Part shown: positions 1 to 6,390 of the stretch, in pieces | Layout: the number at the start of each line of letters is the position of its first letter | Position numbering within the stretch: the stretch's first letter is position 1 | Origin: Nitrospinaceae bacterium | GTDB lineage: Bacteria; Nitrospinota; Nitrospinia; Nitrospinales; VA-1 | Direction of reading: 5' to 3' | NCBI GenBank assembly: GCA_029261435.1 | Contig: JAJDBI010000014.1 | Coordinates: 1-11,442 of the forward strand | DNA length: 11,442 bases | Translations under genes and position numbers: made by a program | The notes under the pieces: model-generated | What the model was told of the DNA's origin: nothing | Database searches by the model: none | What the model saw: the letters and a program-made list of their open reading frames with translations, nothing else

Positions 1-1624
1 TCTTAAAAAAGCTAATCTCAAAGAGGCAAACCTTAAAAAGGCTCGACTCAAGGGGGCCAATCTTCAAGGAGCCATTCTCTCTCAAGCAGCTCTTAATGCG
101 GCCAACTTTGTAGAAGCTGATCTAACAGGGACTGAGATGGAAGGCACTCATTTAGTTGGTACCAATTTGTATGCGGCGACTTGCTATGATATTTCCAGCT
201 TGGATGAATATGAAATAATCAAAGCAAAATATCTCGGAGCTAAATTTAAAGAGCAGCTTTATCATTTGCCTATCATTAAAGAAATATATAAAAAAAACCA
301 TGGTGAATGTTCAAAGGACATTCGCCGAATTGGTTTGGGCTTACTCTCATATTCTTTTTTCTGTTTTTTAACTCTGGGGCAGGCTGGTACAAAAATTCTG
401 GTTGATAATGCAGTTACCATCCCTTTTGCTAATGTAGACATAGACTTTGAAACGTTTATGGCTGTTGGTCCTCTTGTTTTAGTTCTCATTGCGGGTTATT
501 TCCACCTATTTATTCACGAATTAATTAAATATGAAGACCTTCCTCAGGTAGAAAAACTACCATTTGCTTTCAACTTAGAGAATCAGTTCTCAAATAGTCT
601 TTCTACACTGATATTCTACTTTCTAACACCATTTATTCTCTTTGTTTTTGCTGTCAAATCTCGATCGTTGCCATGGACCGGAGATGTCTCGTTTTTGATG
701 TCTATAATATTCGCCACAGTTTTTATGGGGCTATATTGGACGCAGAGAATTGACAAAATGGGGTCGAAGTTAAAACGATATTTTCATACGGGGTTTATTT
801 GTTTTTTCATAGTAATGGGTTACGGAGGTACAGATTATTTTATGAAAAACGAATTAGTCCTTGAAGATAATGCCGAACTCATGAACAGGAATTTTAAGGA
901 ATGGGATTTGAAGAGTTTAAGTGCAAAAGGAGCTAAGTTTAATAATTCGAGTCTCCAAAAGACTAACCTGACAAAAGCCTTTCTCATTAAGGCAGACTTT
1001 ACAGAGGCCTATCTTAATCAGGCAAACTTGGAAAACGTCGAGCTTCTTGAGGCTATTTTTAATAAGGCTAAACTCGTAAAGGCTAATCTTTTTCTAGCCA
1101 AACTTCCTGGGGCCAAGCTTCTTGAGGCTGATCTCACGAGGGCCAACCTTGTAGGTACCATTCTTAGAGGTGCTGACTTTATGGATGGTGACCTTAAATA
1201 TGCCAACCTTGATCAAGCTGACCTTAAAGGGGCGAATCTTATAGGAGCCAATCTTTTCCGGGCTAATCTTAGAGATTCCATTCTCACTGATACAGATTTC
1301 ACTAATGCCGACCTTAAAGAGGCGAACCTGGAAGATGCACATATCAATGGGTCAAGCCTTAAGGGGGCCGACCTTACAAGAGCCAACCTTACAGGAGCCA
1401 ATCTTTTTCGAACTAACCTAGACGAGGCCGAACTCGATGCCGCTTACCTCAATGGTGCTGACCTGAGGAATACAAAGAATCTTACTCTCAATCAACTGAG
1501 GGTTGCAATTGTTGATGAAAGCACTAAACTTCCGTCTCAATTCAAGGTGGTTAAAGTTTTTGACGGCAAGTGGAGGGTAGAAGAAGTGAAATCGGAATCC
1601 GGTGCTTCGTCATCCCCAAAATAA
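1..1624 (+). CDS. Pentapeptide-repeat membrane protein, 5'-truncated
   Basis: The reading frame is open from position 2, upstream of the first ATG (137), and the codons before that ATG already encode A(N/D)LxX repeats, so the true start lies outside the window; 540 codons are visible, ending in TAA. In visible numbering, residues 1 to about 60 are pentapeptide repeats. Five hydrophobic segments follow, at roughly 110-133, 152-171, 200-217, 228-246 and 260-281. An acidic linker then leads into about 38 consecutive pentapeptides (301-490), with Leu or Phe at the centre and Ala at i-2. The C-terminal tail has the LxxxQLxxA...TKLP form that often closes such proteins. Pentapeptide repeats fold as a right-handed quadrilateral beta-helix. 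The protein probably sits in the inner membrane with both helices on one face or on opposite faces. Its biochemical function is unknown; nothing suggests a gyrase-protecting Qnr protein, which lacks membrane helices. Confidence 0.9.
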   Translation, partial: LKKANLKEANLKKARLKGANLQGAILSQAALNAANFVEADLTGTEMEGTHLVGTNLYAATCYDISSLDEYEIIKAKYLGAKFKEQLYHLPIIKEIYKKNHGECSKDIRRIGLGLLSYSFFCFLTLGQAGTKILVDNAVTIPFANVDIDFETFMAVGPLVLVLIAGYFHLFIHELIKYEDLPQVEKLPFAFNLENQFSNSLSTLIFYFLTPFILFVFAVKSRSLPWTGDVSFLMSIIFATVFMGLYWTQRIDKMGSKLKRYFHTGFICFFIVMGYGGTDYFMKNELVLEDNAELMNRNFKEWDLKSLSAKGAKFNNSSLQKTNLTKAFLIKADFTEAYLNQANLENVELLEAIFNKAKLVKANLFLAKLPGAKLLEADLTRANLVGTILRGADFMDGDLKYANLDQADLKGANLIGANLFRANLRDSILTDTDFTNADLKEANLEDAHINGSSLKGADLTRANLTGANLFRTNLDEAELDAAYLNGADLRNTKNLTLNQLRVAIVDESTKLPSQFKVVKVFDGKWRVEEVKSESGASSSPK

Positions 1625-1740
1625 GATTCCTCACTACGTTCAGAATGACAAGAATTGGGCTTTTGTCAATCTGAGGTGTATTAACGACGAAGAATCTATG
1701 AGTGAGCCATCCTTCGACAATCTCAGGATGAAATGTTAGA
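1624..1740. repeat. Composite palindromic intergenic repeat (REP/MITE-like)
   Basis: Two inverted-repeat units lie back to back after the pentapeptide gene. Unit 1 (1624-1697) has outer arms AGATTC (1624-1629) and GAATCT (1692-1697), and inner arms CAGAATGACAA (1641-1651) and TTGTCAATCTG (1663-1673) with one mismatch. Unit 2 (1708-1730) has arms CATCCT and AGGATG around an 11-nt loop. The sequences match my memory of a widespread bacterial intergenic repeat type, with cores like TTCGACAAGCTCAGGATGA and TCATTCTGA...GAATCT, that often yields spurious 'VILNVVRNL'-type peptides on translation. The stop codon of the upstream gene falls at the element's left edge. Its role may be a transcript-end structure or an inert miniature mobile element; no transposase is present. 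Confidence 0.65.
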
Positions 1741-1860
1741 GTCGAACCGTGTTGACTTCTAGTAAACCTTGTATTACTTTTCAGGCTTAACTTGCTTCGG
1801 CTACTGGTGTGAGATTCACCATGATCATAAACTATCAGGTTCAGCATTCAGGAGAAAATT
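1741..1860 (+). promoter_or_regulatory. Upstream region of flavin reductase gene, weak promoter candidate
   Basis: This 120-bp stretch between the repeat and the GTG start contains TTGACT (1752-1757), followed after 17 nt by TACTTT (1775-1780), a reasonable -35 with a poor -10. A small inverted repeat TGGTG/CACCA (1805-1809 and 1817-1821) lies between it and the gene. AGGAGA at 1850-1855, five bases before the GTG, is a good ribosome-binding site and fixes the start. The promoter is only a suggestion; the ribosome-binding site is clear. Confidence 0.35.
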
Positions 1861-2328
1861 GTGAAAAATAAGAAACAAGTGGGCAAGGCATTGGGACGGA
1901 TTCCCAGTGGATTATTTGTGGTGACCGCCAAATGTGAGGATAAAGAAGATGCGGTTTTGGCAAGCTGGGTCAATCAATGCTCGTTTGATCCTCCTGCGTT
2001 GACCATTGCTTTGGCTACTTTGCGTTCTGCACGGCTTCTGGTTGAAGCTTCCGGAGCTTTCATCGTCAATGTTTTACCCAAGGATGATATGACCCTGTTG
2101 AAACATTTCAGCCGTCCTCCTGAAGATATTTTTAAAGGTGTCAAAACCAAAAAAGGACTGGACGGGATCCGGATTTTAAGTGACGCGGTTTCTTATCTGG
2201 AATGTGAGGTGGCTCAGGCGATGCAGGCTGGAGACCATTTTGTCTATGTCGGGGAGATTGTCGGGGGAAAAACTCTCAAAGGCGGAGACCCTTATATCCA
2301 TGTGCGTGACAATGGGTTTAGTTATTGA
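1861..2328 (+). CDS. Flavin reductase-like FMN-binding protein
   Basis: This 155-residue protein belongs to the flavin reductase-like (split-barrel FMN-binding) family, which uses NAD(P)H to reduce flavin or serves as an FMN-carrying electron-transfer domain. The visible family features are the N-terminal ALGRIPSGLFVVTA (residues 10-23), the FMN-phosphate-type segment LASWVNQCSFDPP (33-45), SGAFIVNVL (64-72), YLECEV (112-117) and the GDHFVYVGEI strand (124-133). The wording of these motifs recalls the C-terminal reductase domain of cyanobacterial flavodiiron proteins more than HpaC or Fre enzymes, but here it stands alone. It starts with GTG behind AGGAGA; an in-frame stop at 1822 excludes a much longer form. 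It is soluble, with no signal or membrane segment. Length fits single-domain members. The substrate or partner oxygenase cannot be deduced because no obvious partner lies beside it. Confidence 0.85.
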   Translation: MKNKKQVGKALGRIPSGLFVVTAKCEDKEDAVLASWVNQCSFDPPALTIALATLRSARLLVEASGAFIVNVLPKDDMTLLKHFSRPPEDIFKGVKTKKGLDGIRILSDAVSYLECEVAQAMQAGDHFVYVGEIVGGKTLKGGDPYIHVRDNGFSY

Positions 2329-2329
2329 T

Positions 2330-2345
2330 TCCCTCTAAAGAGGGA
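2330..2345 (+). other. Short hairpin after flavin reductase gene
   Basis: TCCCTC-TAAA-GAGGGA forms a 6-bp GC-rich stem beginning two bases after the TGA stop. It is placed where a terminator would be, but the following bases are GGAAAATAG and there is no T tract, so intrinsic termination is doubtful. Confidence 0.3.
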
Positions 2346-2410
2346 GGAAAATAGAAATTACTTTTAAGCCGAGATAAGTTGTTGCCAGCCAAACAGGGTT
2401 TGTGCTATTG

Positions 2411-2449
2411 ACCACCGGCGGTTTACCGGGGTCCTCGCCGAGTGGTGGT
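2411..2449. other. Bulged inverted repeat between convergent genes
   Basis: ACCACCGGCG (2411-2420) pairs with CGCC (2436-2439) and GGTGGT (2444-2449), a 10-bp stem with one 4-nt bulge. It sits between the flavin reductase gene and the stop codon of the 89-residue protein gene, so it could end or stabilise the 3' end of transcripts from either side. Neither strand has a T tract after it, so it is not a textbook intrinsic terminator. Confidence 0.4.
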
Positions 2450-2718
2450 TATTGCTCGAGGCCGATCATTTTCAGGAAGTCGGTTCGGGTGATGGCCCAG
2501 TAAGCACCGGTGATCACAAACACGATGGCTCCGAAGATCAAAGCTCCTAGCTTGATCATCCGTTTCGGGTCGGCTTCGTAATATTCCTTCAGGTCACCGG
2601 CCATACTTTCCACAACCCCTTCGTCAGCAGATTTGCGAAAAGTTTTGTCGATGGCATCGCGACCGTATATGATCCCGAAGATCAGGGCAATAATCAGTAT
2701 TTCAATAGCGCCTATCAT
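2449..2718 (-). CDS. Small two-helix membrane protein, family not recognised
   Basis: This 89-residue protein has a hydrophobic N-terminal segment (residues 2-18), a charged middle (19-54, rich in Asp, Glu, Lys and Arg) and a second hydrophobic helix (57-77), ending in a short tail. The N-terminal pattern IEILIIALIFGIIYG followed by a probably amphipathic stretch superficially resembles TatA/TatB, but those proteins have only one membrane helix and the usual FG hinge reads YG here, so the resemblance may be fortuitous. The start is the ATG 20 bp after the stop of the upstream TPR-fusion gene. No good Shine-Dalgarno is visible, which suggests translation depends on readthrough of ribosomes from that gene. 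The two are probably one operon and may work together at the membrane. Function unknown. Confidence 0.75.
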   Translation of the reverse strand: MIGAIEILIIALIFGIIYGRDAIDKTFRKSADEGVVESMAGDLKEYYEADPKRMIKLGALIFGAIVFVITGAYWAITRTDFLKMIGLEQ

Positions 2719-2738
2719 GTTATTTCGGTAATGGGGGG

Positions 2739-5258
2739 CTACCCTTTGTTTCGGGGGACTGCCCGGCTCGTTAATTTTTTCTCATCGGAGGCCGGAGCGG
2801 CATTTTTAGCGCAACGAAATCCATAGTCGTCCATGCGGCTTTGGGGGTTACCATTATTGCGGAATGAAGAATAAATAAAGCCTTTCAAGTCTCGCCATGA
2901 CCCGCCACGAACACCCTTAAATTCCCCACCAATGGGTCCTCTTGGGTTTGCATATTCTGATTGTTCTCTATAATACTCGCGATCATACCAATCGTCTACC
3001 CATTCTTTGACGTTTCCTGCCATGTTATGCAGTCCATAGGGGCTTTGGCCTTCTGTCAGGGCCTGAACCGGCACCATGACCTTGTGTTTCAGCTCTTTTG
3101 TCCAGGTCTGGAGATAACGGGCTCGGGTGTCTGAGGGGGCTGTGTTGCCCCACGGATAAATTTGTGCAGATTCACCTCTGGCGGCTTTTTCCCATTCGGC
3201 TTCTGAGGGAAGGCGTTTTTCTTTCCATTGGCAATAAGCGTCTGCTGCTATCCAGGTGACATTATTGATGGGGTAGTTTGCGAGACCTTGCCGGGGGTGA
3301 AAGAGACCATCATAGAAAAGCGTGCCAAATTTGTTATCGAGATAATAGCCTTTTGCGTTACCCACCACGTTCAAAAACTCAGCGAATTGACCTGCCGAAA
3401 CTTCGTATTTGTCGATCCAGTATCCATCGAGATAGACACGGTGTTCGGGTGCTTCATCATCAAGGGTCTTGCTGGAACCCATCTTGAAAAATCCGGAAGG
3501 GACGAGGGCCATATCATCTTCTTGTTCAACCGTGTCTGTCTTGATGCCTTTCATTCTACCGCTTTGTGGAATCAGTTGCTTTAACAGGTTTCTGGATTCC
3601 TCGCTGAAAGGACCGTTTTCATCCCTCTGCAGATAAGCTTGCAGGTTGGCCTGAGACTTTTCCGGTTGGCCTGATTTGAAATAAATCCATCCCTTAAAAA
3701 ACTGCAAATCTGTTCTATGAGAATGTTTGGCTGGAACTTCATTGATATCCTGAATCATGCCATGGGCAATTCCGTGAGGATTTTCTGAAAGAACCGTCCC
3801 ATACCATTGTTTTGCGTTTTTGTATTGTTTTTGCAAGAGCGAAAAAAACCCCAGATTCATTTGCGCCAGCGCTTTGAGTTGACCGGCATCTTTGCTTTTT
3901 TTTATTCCGCGAAGCGTCCATGCAGAAGCCATGGGTAGGTCGTCGAGTCGGTAATACGTCCAACCCAGTTGAATGTAATCGCGCAGGCGGGTTTGATCCT
4001 GATCAATGCGAAAGCGGTATTGCTCAATGGCGCGCTGGAAATCTTCCATCCTGTAATAAGCTTCCGCCAGCCCTTCATGGATTTCAGGGGCGTTTGGAAA
4101 TTGGCGTTGAACCTTTTTGAGTGTTTCAAGAGCCAATGCCTGTTGTCCCATCCTGCCATATGTAGAAGCGATATTGAGATGGTTTTGCAAATTCTCCGGT
4201 TGAATCCTGGCAAGAAGCTTGAGGTGTAGCAGGGACGAAGTGAGCCGTTTGTCTTGCAGGTAAAGGTTGGCCAACATTTTATGGGCCGGACTGAATCCCG
4301 GCTCAATCTGAACGACTTGCAGAAACGTGTTGATAGCTTTGCTTGATTCGCCGGATTCCATGAAGGCCAGGCCAAGATTAAACAGTGTGGAAGCGTTGTT
4401 GGGGTCGGCATTTAAAGCCAGGTTGTAATGTTTGATGGCTTGATGAGGTTTTTTCAATTCCGAATAAATATTTGCCAGATTATTATGTGCATCGATTGAC
4501 TGTGGGTTGATGGAGGTGGATAGCCCGAGATAAAACACAGCTCTTTCCGGTTTTTGGTTCTGATAATAAACCATTCCTACATTTGAGAAATATGCGCCCA
4601 GGGTTTTGCGACCACTCAGGTTCTGCATGAAATAGGAGTTTTGATTTTCTGCCAGAATACCAAAACGTTGCTGATAAAAACTGTCAGGATAGGAAGCTCC
4701 GCGCTCGGTGGTTTCGATATTGATATGCGCGCCTTCTTGTTCATATCGGACAAAAAAATGGTTGGGCAGTGCGACGCCATGTAGAGGGAGATCGAGTTTC
4801 TGTCCGAGAATGAGATATAAAAGGGACAGGTTCATACAATAACCTTTGTGAGTGCTCAACAGACCATGAAGGAATAGTTCTTCAGGGTTGACGGGAACTC
4901 CCTTTTCATCGACCTGATTGGTATAATCGTAACGCCCTGTATCATGAATGAGGGTTCGTAGTATTCGGATGATGTCTTCAGGCTTGTCATGTCCTTTTAG
5001 GTTTTGTCGAGCCGAGCGGGTGAGCTTTTCTACTTTTTCTTTTAAAGGAGCTAAATTCAGAGAGGGCTGCCAATGTTTTGAAACCATTAGAAGGGTTTCC
5101 AGCAGGTCGGGACTGGTATTGGATTCCTGTTGAACTTGTAAAAGCCGTGTCTCTATGGACCCTTTAAATAGGGGATTGCCGAAGACGAGTATCGGTTGTA
5201 AGATGTATGCAAACAGAAAGATAAGGATTGTGAAGTCTGTAAATTTCTTTATGGGCAT
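2739..5258 (-). CDS. Transglutaminase-like/TPR/SUMF1-like fusion protein
   Basis: This is an 839-residue, probably secreted or membrane-anchored protein. A hydrophobic segment at residues 9-26 looks like a signal peptide or anchor without a lipobox. Residues about 85-190 form a transglutaminase-like (SirB1-related) domain with a plausible Cys141 (GYCMN), His167 (PNHFFVRY) and Glu182 (INIETT) triad. About nine TPR units cover 219-495 and 515-548, suited to protein-protein binding. Residues 583-818 form a SUMF1/formylglycine-generating-enzyme-like domain: VPSGFFKMGS, the DEAPEHRVYLDGYWIDKYEVS stretch near 601-621, RLPSEAEWEKAAR, YPWGN, GLHNMAGNVKEWVDDWY, VRGGSW and YGFRC. The two catalytic cysteines of true FGE are absent after GGSW (Asp790 and Ile795 stand there), so sulfatase activation is unlikely; a structural or ligand-binding role is more likely. 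It is the first gene of a pair with the 89-residue membrane protein. Confidence 0.88.
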   Translation of the reverse strand: MPIKKFTDFTILIFLFAYILQPILVFGNPLFKGSIETRLLQVQQESNTSPDLLETLLMVSKHWQPSLNLAPLKEKVEKLTRSARQNLKGHDKPEDIIRILRTLIHDTGRYDYTNQVDEKGVPVNPEELFLHGLLSTHKGYCMNLSLLYLILGQKLDLPLHGVALPNHFFVRYEQEGAHINIETTERGASYPDSFYQQRFGILAENQNSYFMQNLSGRKTLGAYFSNVGMVYYQNQKPERAVFYLGLSTSINPQSIDAHNNLANIYSELKKPHQAIKHYNLALNADPNNASTLFNLGLAFMESGESSKAINTFLQVVQIEPGFSPAHKMLANLYLQDKRLTSSLLHLKLLARIQPENLQNHLNIASTYGRMGQQALALETLKKVQRQFPNAPEIHEGLAEAYYRMEDFQRAIEQYRFRIDQDQTRLRDYIQLGWTYYRLDDLPMASAWTLRGIKKSKDAGQLKALAQMNLGFFSLLQKQYKNAKQWYGTVLSENPHGIAHGMIQDINEVPAKHSHRTDLQFFKGWIYFKSGQPEKSQANLQAYLQRDENGPFSEESRNLLKQLIPQSGRMKGIKTDTVEQEDDMALVPSGFFKMGSSKTLDDEAPEHRVYLDGYWIDKYEVSAGQFAEFLNVVGNAKGYYLDNKFGTLFYDGLFHPRQGLANYPINNVTWIAADAYCQWKEKRLPSEAEWEKAARGESAQIYPWGNTAPSDTRARYLQTWTKELKHKVMVPVQALTEGQSPYGLHNMAGNVKEWVDDWYDREYYREQSEYANPRGPIGGEFKGVRGGSWRDLKGFIYSSFRNNGNPQSRMDDYGFRCAKNAAPASDEKKLTSRAVPRNKG

Positions 5259-5294
5259 AAAAATTTAGTCTTAGAATTTCAGGGTTTATTAATC

Positions 5295-5303
5295 ATTATA
5301 TCA
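5295..5303 (-). promoter_or_regulatory. Extended -10 promoter candidate for TPR-fusion operon
   Basis: Read on the minus strand this is TGATATAAT, a TG-n-TATAAT extended -10 with a perfect hexamer. The expected transcript start falls about 30 bases before the ATG at 5258. No good -35 hexamer is present at 16-18 nt upstream, which is normal for extended -10 promoters. The 113-bp gap (5259-5371) is shared with the divergent CheB-like gene, for which I see no convincing promoter. Confidence 0.45.
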
Positions 5304-5371
5304 GAAGGCGAAATTGGAGTGCTAAAGAATCACGTGCGATTTTCAGAGCTTTCCTTTATAGGGAGAGGTAG

Positions 5372-6385
5372 ATGAAAATTCTGATTGCAGAAGATGATCT
5401 GGATAACGCCAGACTGCTGGAATGTATACTCAAAAATGACGAGCATACTGTGGAAGTAGTGGGCGATGGTGTCAAAGCTCTTGAGAAGTTGAGGCAGTCA
5501 CGGTTCGATGTTCTTCTAACGGATTGGATGATGCCGGAAATGGATGGAGTGACCCTCATCCAGAAAGTCCGGGATGAATTTGAAATAGCTCCATTGATCC
5601 TGATGATCACTGCGGTTGGGGATGATGATTCGCGCCAGCAGATTCTTCAGGCAGGTGCCGATGAGTTTTTAATAAAGCCCTATGAGTCTGCAGATTTAGT
5701 TCAGGTATTATCCGATGGGTTTGCCCGATTCACACAGCCTGAACCGGAAGTCAGTGTGATAAAACCAGTGCGTATCAACGGTCTGCCTCCCTTTGTGGGG
5801 GTTGCTATCACCGCGGGGACAGGAAGTCCGTTGAATATTCCCAAGCTTTTTGATTCTGTAAGTAGAGATTGTCCGGCTTCTTTTTTTGTGGTTCAACATG
5901 GCCCGAAATGGTTGGCGAATCTTCTTGTTCAGCAGATCAAACAGGAAACAGGATTTCCTTGCCATATTGCCTCACAAGGACTGCAACCGGAAGTGGGGCA
6001 TATATATATTGCCCCTGGCGATCAACATATGGTGATCAATCCTCCTCCAGTGTCACTCGGATTGAATGATGAGCCAAAGGAAAATTTTATTCGTCCTTCG
6101 GGAGATGTCCTGTTTGATAGTGTGGGTAGTGTATTTGGAGAGTTCTGTGTTGCTGTGATTTTATCGGGAATGGGTCGTGACGGCGCTCGAGGTGCAGGAA
6201 CCATTAAGGCAGGGGGAGGGGCGGTCTTTGTAGAAAACCCCGGAAAATCTTCGTCGCCTTCGATGCCGCAAACTGCCTCTTCGATGGCAAATGTTTGCCT
6301 CCCTCTCGGCATGGTTGGAGAAGCTATAACCCATCAAGTGACTCTTTCGAATAAAAAATTATGGAACCGTAAGAAGCAAGAATAG
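5372..6385 (+). CDS. Receiver-CheB fusion lacking the catalytic serine
   Basis: This 337-residue protein has the layout of the chemotaxis methylesterase CheB, which removes methyl groups from chemoreceptor glutamates when its receiver is phosphorylated. Receiver domain, residues 1-116: acidic pocket Glu7-Asp8-Asp9, phosphoacceptor Asp51 (LLTDWMMPEMDG), Thr80 and Lys102-Pro103, all intact. A short linker leads to the CheB domain (about 140-320): His176 (VVQHGP), Asp270 (LSGMGRDGA), YIAPGDQHM, RPSGDVLF and MPQTA are conserved. The nucleophile motif, normally IGASTGG, reads ITAGTGS (146-152), so the serine position is Gly149; Ser152 is shifted by three. It may therefore be a non-hydrolytic, phosphorylation-responsive binding protein. 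GGGAGAGG about six bases upstream of the ATG supports the start. No che or receptor gene lies nearby. Slightly shorter than E. coli CheB (349 residues). Confidence 0.88.
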   Translation: MKILIAEDDLDNARLLECILKNDEHTVEVVGDGVKALEKLRQSRFDVLLTDWMMPEMDGVTLIQKVRDEFEIAPLILMITAVGDDDSRQQILQAGADEFLIKPYESADLVQVLSDGFARFTQPEPEVSVIKPVRINGLPPFVGVAITAGTGSPLNIPKLFDSVSRDCPASFFVVQHGPKWLANLLVQQIKQETGFPCHIASQGLQPEVGHIYIAPGDQHMVINPPPVSLGLNDEPKENFIRPSGDVLFDSVGSVFGEFCVAVILSGMGRDGARGAGTIKAGGGAVFVENPGKSSSPSMPQTASSMANVCLPLGMVGEAITHQVTLSNKKLWNRKKQE

Positions 6386-6390
6386 GCAGT

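Noticed and set aside
1018..1401. Several overlapping minus-strand open frames of 62-82 codons
   Set aside because: They mirror the 15-bp periodicity of the pentapeptide repeat on the opposite strand; the peptides are repeats of the complement and have no independent coding signs.
1..1624. CRISPR-like regular repetition
   Set aside because: The periodicity is 15 bp, in frame with a continuous protein, with no conserved 25-40 bp repeat or unique spacers.
1551..1847. Minus-strand open frame of 98 codons with a VILNVVRNL-type peptide
   Set aside because: It is the translation of the intergenic palindromic repeat and part of the upstream gene's 3' end, a common false gene call.
2330..2345. Intrinsic terminator of the flavin reductase gene
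   Set aside because: The hairpin is real but short and has no T tract, so it is listed only as a hairpin.
3228..4411. Open frames of up to 169 codons inside the TPR-fusion gene
   Set aside because: They are shadows of a gene with strong domain evidence over its whole length, and the peptides match no recognisable family.
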